A DNA stretch of 64,000 nt from Stenocarpella maydis. Its lineage: Eukaryota > Ascomycota > Sordariomycetes > Diaporthales > Diaporthaceae. A program made the position numbers and the translations under genes. The notes below the pieces were generated by a model. It did not search any database, was not told where the DNA came from, and worked only from the letters and a program-made list of their open reading frames with translations. The stretch covers positions 1 through 64,000 of the forward strand of contig NQMI01000020.1 in NCBI GenBank assembly GCA_002270565.1. Reading direction: 5' to 3'. Positions 58,940 through 64,000 of the stretch are shown one piece after another (the first letter of the stretch is position 1; each line of letters starts with the position of its first letter).

Positions 58940-59674
58940 TCAATGGTGTGGTGGCCCCATACGCGGGGTCATCCTGCGGTATGTGTTGACGTGGCTCCGG
59001 TTGTCAAAGTACCAAACAGACTTCTTGATGCGGATCGGATCATGGACCCAGCAGTGGTCGCAAGCCCCTCGCCTTAGGCCCTCGAGAGGCTTGGGGATCC
59101 GGGCAAATAGCTTGTTGTTCTCGGGATCCAGCCACACGATGTAGTGGGATGGGTAGAATTCGTGGCCCCGGCCGTAGCCCCGGCCGAAGCCGGGGTATCT
59201 CCAACGCACGAGCCCGTGGTCCTCGTCATGTTTCTTTTTGATCCAGTCAAGGCGGAAGTCGTTCTTCTCTAGATCATTGTATCCCGCGGGAGACTGGACG
59301 GTCTCGCCCTCGCCGAGGTTGAGCCTAACGCGCACCAGCTTGGCGTCCACGGGCCCAGGGTGCCCGTCGCCGATGGGCCTTTGGGTGCACGCGAACCCGT
59401 CGCCGTTCTCGACCTCCCACACCGCGGCTGCGTAAGCAATCCTGCGGATGTCTTCGAGGTCTTCTTGGGAGACCGTTTCGGCCATCTTCGCGTGCCGCAG
59501 CCGAGGAGTTTGGGCGCTCCATCTATGTTGGATGACGAGGGACAGAGTACTGTAGGGCACGGTACGGAGCCTGATGTTTTTTGACTTGGGCGCGAAGCTA
59601 ATAAGTGATGGCCTGGGTCCGGGCCGATGCTTGTATTTGTCGCGGTTCTTTTTCCTGCCCTTTCCCTTGTCCAT
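58940..59674 (-). CDS. orphan basic protein of unknown function
   Basis: This is an intronless 244-codon frame. I do not recognise the family. The first ~60 residues are very basic (MDKGKGRKKNRDKYKHRPGP). Met64 (59485) begins the better-looking part, MAETVSQEDLEDIRRIAYAA, so that may be the real start (181 aa). The later part has a Gly/Arg turn-rich stretch (PGFGRGYGRGHEFYPSHYIV), an aromatic-rich core and a CDHCWVHDPIRIKKSVWYF segment. There are no membrane spans. Balanced amino-acid use supports coding, but there is no motif to suggest a role. Confidence 0.55.
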   Translation of the reverse strand: MDKGKGRKKNRDKYKHRPGPRPSLISFAPKSKNIRLRTVPYSTLSLVIQHRWSAQTPRLRHAKMAETVSQEDLEDIRRIAYAAAVWEVENGDGFACTQRPIGDGHPGPVDAKLVRVRLNLGEGETVQSPAGYNDLEKNDFRLDWIKKKHDEDHGLVRWRYPGFGRGYGRGHEFYPSHYIVWLDPENNKLFARIPKPLEGLRRGACDHCWVHDPIRIKKSVWYFDNRSHVNTYRRMTPRMGPPHH

Positions 59675-61099
59675 TTATTTGCGGCGGAGAAGGCGAATAT
59701 GCTAGTGATATATGCTGATAGTTTTCTTCGCCTCGCCTGGCAACAGAATAAGGAGCGAAGACGCGGGTATGAGTGTCGGTCTTGAGATTCCGATAGAGCT
59801 TGGAATATCACACTATGGAATTTTCTGTGCAAAGGAGCCGTGCGCGGATGTGCGTATAATATAAGCGAAGGTGATCGTTGTGATGCCGGGTGTCAGAGGA
59901 AAGAAGATGGTTGGGAAGTGTATTATTCGCGAGGAACAGAAATACGGACGGGTATTTATCCCTCCAAAACGGGCAATAACAGTTTCAAGTCTCGGCCTTA
60001 AATGGTCTTGTCGACTGGCTACTCCTTGGACTCGACTACTTCCCTAAGCCTCCCACTAGCAGAGAGACAGCTGACCCTGCCCAGTATTTATTGAAAAAGA
60101 ATGAGGCATTCAGTGCCCAACCGCAAGAAATTATTTATATCAGGTCACTGGGGCGGCCGGACTATTCAGATTTGGGCGAAGCTAAGACTCGCTTGGTGCT
60201 CACCTTGTCGAGGTCCAGTGTCCATCCAGGTCGACAGCATCATCTATCCAGCACGCGAGTGCTGCCTCGGCAGTTTCCTGAATAGCTGGAGGGTGTTTCT
60301 CAAGAATGGCCTTTTCGGTTGTACGACTATGCTCTTGTCTACCGAGACTGATCCAGGACGAGTCACCACCCTCTGTCTGGACTTGGGGTGGAGGGCTGAA
60401 TATTTTTCAACCTGTGCCCAGTCCAAGGCAACATGTCTCACACAATTACCTTTAACTTTAATACACTAAGAAATATGGCATGATTATATTCCTACGCGAG
60501 TGATCATCTTCCCGCTGGTCCTCAAGCAGTTGTTACTTTATATAGGCGCAGAGGGGCAGTCAACATCACTTAGTCGGGTCCACTCTTCTCACAAGTTTAC
60601 TCAAGTCCAAGACGTGTTAGGCTGGAACAAAACATCACGGTGTGTGGGAGTGAGCTTGGCCAATTAGCAAGTGCCTCGTGATATAAGTCAGTCTTTTGTT
60701 AGCTAGCTAGATGGCTGGCGAGGCACTTTGCAAAGGGACAAACACATAGTTGGTGGGGCCTACCAGCAATTTTCGAGTGCAAGGAATATTGTTTATTTGC
60801 GTTATGCAATTCGGATTGGGGGGATATCTTTTTTTTATCTATTCATTCAGACGTAGAGATTCGTCTGTTCCATCTGGCTGATGCGCTCTGTATCTCTTTC
60901 CCAGCCCCGTAGCATCCAACAAAGTAGCTTATGTCCTATAGCATTCTGCATACTTGTCTAAAGCACCCGCCAAATCCTGTCTCCAGCTGAAGTATGTTGT
61001 TTTGTTGGGTTGAAAATGCACCGCGAACTTTGGAGTAAGGCAAGCTGTAGACAAAGGTGCAGGAATAGGCTTCCTTCCTCGACCACGAAATGGCATGTC
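59675..61099. other. intergenic region, AT-leaning
   Basis: No gene is supported. The part at 60.47-61.08 kb is AT-leaning and holds a run of eight T near 60832. Confidence 0.5.
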
Positions 61100-64000
61100 C
61101 TACTTATTCCCACTGAGCCTCGTGAGGTAGTTTAGGAAGGCTTTCTTGTCCGTCGAGAGGCATTGCAAGAATTCGTTCCCGTCGATTCCAAGGCTTGGGA
61201 ACAAGCTTGATTGGAGGTGCTGAATGAAAGCGTCGCCCGTTTTGGCGTAGATGTTTTGCTCCAGCTGGACGATCTCGTTCATGACCTGTCGGGTCTGTGC
61301 GTCCGACGGGTTAAATTGTGGGTCCCTCAGAACCTCCCAGCAGATAGGGTGGAAGCGTTCGATGACAAAAGTATCGAAGCCCGGAATAAGCGGGGACGGC
61401 GAGCCTGTTGGTGGAGAGGGGTTGTTTGAAATAGTAGCGACGTCTGGCCCACCCCAGACAGACGTCATCTTTATCATCAGGCCGAAAGCCAGTCTGCTGG
61501 TCGACATGTTGTTGTGCGACACTGTCCTTGCAAGGGTCATGATGGAAGAGATGACGGACTCGAAATAACCCTGGTTCGTCTCGCTTACAAGCACTCCTCC
61601 CAGGTCATGCTGGAGAATGATTTGGACGAAGTGAAGGTATTCCCTCTTCAGCTCGCCCAGTTGGATCTCGTCGTCAGTACCACTAGCTGGCTGCGACAGG
61701 CCTTCGAAGATGCGTTGCAATAATGGTGTCAGCAGCATGTTGAGAATGTCGTAGATTTCACCCTTGAAGTTGAACACAATCTGCTCTAGCAGGCGCAGGA
61801 ACATGGCCATTTCATCGTGCGATGAACTCTGAGAGAGCAGACCCTCGATCCATTGCGGCAGCTGCGGCAGCACGGTCGCCCCAAGCGCGCCAAGAAGGCG
61901 AGAGAAAGCTGAGCGGCATGCTGTCCGGATCTCACGGTTGGTGTTCAATTCCTTGAGAGCCACGAGTATGGCCTCTGCCACACGCGAGAACACCTCAGAG
62001 ATCTCTTTGGGTGGCGGTGGCTGCTTGCTCACGTTGCCGCCCGCCGACGAATCAGCAAACCCGTGGGCTAGTATCCCTAGGGCTGTGATGATGTGATGGA
62101 CCTGAAGAATCGCCTGTGTGTCACCGGACTTTGCCCTCTCCAGGTTCTGTTGCATATCCGCAAAAAGGGGTTCCATAACTGTCCGAGCGTATAGTACTTG
62201 CTGTTCGACTGGGGTGCTGTTAGTCGATGAGATGCATCCTATGGCTTCGAACAAGTAGCACTGGTTGGTGAAGGCAGCATCCGCCGAGTGGTCGGATTCA
62301 TCCGAGGACATGTCGTCATCGGCCTCATCCCCAGGCACCTCGGCCTTGATCGTCAGCAAATCACTGATAGACTGAATGACGGTTTCTGTCATGCTTGACA
62401 CTTGAGCACGCAGCTGCTTGACCAGGCGGTAGAACAGATACCACGATCTCATTCGGACGCGTAGATGGTCATGATGTACCAGCCGGACGAAGTTCTCCAG
62501 TACCCGCGGTATGTACTCCTGGCGGTTCTCGAAGAAGACAGCATACCGAACACAGATCTCCATATACTGCAAAAGGATCGCAGGGTGAGGAAAGTTGGAA
62601 ATATCTACAAAACCCTGTTAGCTTGGGCGTGGGAGAGATCAAAAGGCGCTCTGCGTCTCACTTACCTGATTCTACCATCTTCGCCATGATCACCAGGAGC
62701 CTCTCGGCGGCGGCACTGTTTGGCTGAGATTTCCCAACGAGTCCCGAGTTCGGCAAAGCAAGCTCGCCAAACAGATACATCTCATGCAAGGCCAGGTCCA
62801 GGTCTCTCCAGTCCATCTGGGAGCCTTGCTGGTCAAGCGTCTGGAACGTGTTCGCAACGAGATTGCTGAGGATCTCCATATAGAGGTTCTGGTCGACAGC
62901 AGCCACGCTCTTCTGTAGGTTTTGCAGGCGTTTCCTGAGTTCTTGAAATTCCGCCTCGTCCGTCTGCTCATCCTCGTGGCCCCATGACGCAGTCTCGTCG
63001 TACCTCATCTTCATGATAATGGCGTTCAGAATGTTTGGGAGCAATTCTGAGTAGCGAGGCGGCAGAGGGCTGATTTTGCGGAAGAAGGTGAGGACATCAG
63101 TCAGAGAGGGGATAACGGAGGAGCAGACCTCGTCGAACTCGTCTGAGAAGAAGCGGAGGAGCAAAGGAAGAAAATCGTGCAGGTGCTGCTCGGCATTGGG
63201 AGCCGAGTCCTCGCTGAACGATTCGAGTACCTTGACCACATCGGTCATGACCACGTTGACGAGCTTCGCCACAGCCTCGGCCAAGTCAGTATCGTACTTG
63301 GGGGTGCCCCTGTACTGGTTCAGCGGCGGGCTGTTGACGAGCTCTGTGACAATATGCTGGAGGCCCAGGAAACCAATGAGTTCCATCTTGTCGGCGGGCT
63401 TCATCTTCTTCGAGGTGATTTCTGTGTAAGCGTCGACAGCGGCGTCCCTGACCTTGTCGGTGTCGCCTTTGGTACGGCCGATGAGAGGGAGCAGGAGGTT
63501 GATCATGTCCTGCTGGATGACCAGCGTGATGTCGATCCACTGCACCCACTTCCCCAGGACCTTGAGGGTCATCTCGATGATCTTGTCGTTCTGGTCCTGG
63601 TACTGCGCTAGGATCTCCTGCCAAGAACGAACAACCTTCTGCATGTCCCTTTCCCTCACAAGGTCCTTGAGGTCAACATTACGGTTGGCCTCGTCGGGCT
63701 GGCGGGAGAGGAGCTGGTCTGCAATCTCGTCGTGGACGGCAAGCAGGATACGCAGGTACAGGATGCACCCGGCCGGGTTATCCCTCCTGTCGCTCCCGGG
63801 AAGGCTCGTCATGGACAAGAAATCATCCATAAAGGTCTCCCATCCTTGCTTGTACAACCGAACAAAGAGGAACGTCAGTGTCTGCGTCAACTTGTTCTGG
63901 AGGGTGGGCGAGTCGAGCTGGTCCGGGTTGGAGGCGTAGCTGCGCTTGACGTAGTCGAGGAAGGTATCCTTGAGGGCGGCCAGCTGGACAGGGTCGGACT
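61100..64000 (-). CDS. los1: exportin-T (Los1/Xpo-t), N-terminus outside the window
   Basis: Los1 carries mature tRNA from nucleus to cytoplasm with Ran-GTP. The visible part is two exons on the minus strand, from beyond 64000 to 62666 and 62604-61100, with a 61-bp intron (GTAAGT donor, GCTAAC branch point) between them. About 945 residues are present. The frame is open to the window end, so roughly the first 100 residues are missing. Typical blocks are TQTLTFLFVRLYKQGWETFM, LKVLGKWVQWIDITLVIQQD, FPHPAILLQYMEICVRYAVF across the intron, and VLENFVRLVHHDHLRVRMRS. The stop after LTRLSGNK is at 61100-61102. HEAT-like helices fill the visible part. It is broken by the window edge only. Confidence 0.93.

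Noticed and set aside
1..64000. CRISPR arrays, prophage, toxin-antitoxin or other bacterial systems
   Set aside because: The window is spliced fungal nuclear DNA; the tandem repeats seen are microsatellites without spacers.

Overview
The window is a 64-kb piece of a filamentous ascomycete (Pezizomycotina, most likely Sordariomycetes) nuclear genome. Evidence: genes on both strands with wide intergenic gaps, many short introns (about 45-160 bp) with GT(A/G)AGT-type donors, CTAAC/CTGAC branch points and YAG acceptors, GC-rich coding DNA, and orthologues of standard fungal single-copy genes. The short palindrome ACCTAGGT is scattered through the intergenic DNA. Nothing bacterial, viral or CRISPR-like was seen, and I found no convincing tRNA or rRNA.

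Layout. 1-4.7 kb: gene-poor, lower-GC sequence with a 105-bp direct repeat (possible LTR remnant) and a single N. 4.7-6.4 kb (-): fungal membrane protein with a poly-Q coiled coil. 6.4-9.9 kb: microsatellite-dense. 9.9-11.7 kb (+): ERF4-type subunit of a palmitoyltransferase. 12.8-14.5 kb (+): RCH1/SLC10A7-like transporter. 15.2-16.8 kb (-): GH1 beta-glucosidase. 18.5-19.3 kb (-): GFA/CENP-V zinc protein. 20.4-20.9 kb (+): DUF7053 protein. 21.0-22.0 kb (-): disrupted DUF1772/anthrone-oxygenase-like gene. 23.1-25.0 kb (+): acyl-CoA synthetase. 26.0-28.1 kb (+): (6-4) photolyase/cryptochrome, convergent with NRDE-2/Nrl1 at 28.3-31.7 kb (-). 33.6-36.7 kb (+): CLC chloride channel/transporter. 38.2-38.8 kb (-): orphan with an internal duplication. 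40.4-41.7 kb (-): Whi5/Nrm1-type G1/S repressor. 43.0-47.5 kb (-): Mediator subunit Med15. 47.5-55.6 kb: large gene-free, repeat-rich gap. 55.6-57.4 kb (+): M18 aspartyl aminopeptidase with a possible mitochondrial presequence. 58.9-59.7 kb (-): orphan. 61.1-64.0 kb (-): exportin-T/Los1, cut by the window end.

The genes are mostly unrelated housekeeping genes (RNA polymerase II transcription, tRNA export, nuclear RNA surveillance, cell-cycle start, DNA photorepair, ion transport, protein lipidation). They do not form a secondary-metabolite cluster or an operon-like system. The short stretch from the GFA protein to the acyl-CoA synthetase (18.5-25 kb) holds metabolic or accessory genes and the only gene that looks broken. 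I did not find a clear new biological system. The best leads are the possible dual targeting of the aminopeptidase, three stop-free in-frame introns in the CLC gene, the duplicated motif in the 206-aa orphan, and the broken DUF1772 gene. Exon boundaries were inferred by eye from splice signals and protein continuity; no alignment or search was run.
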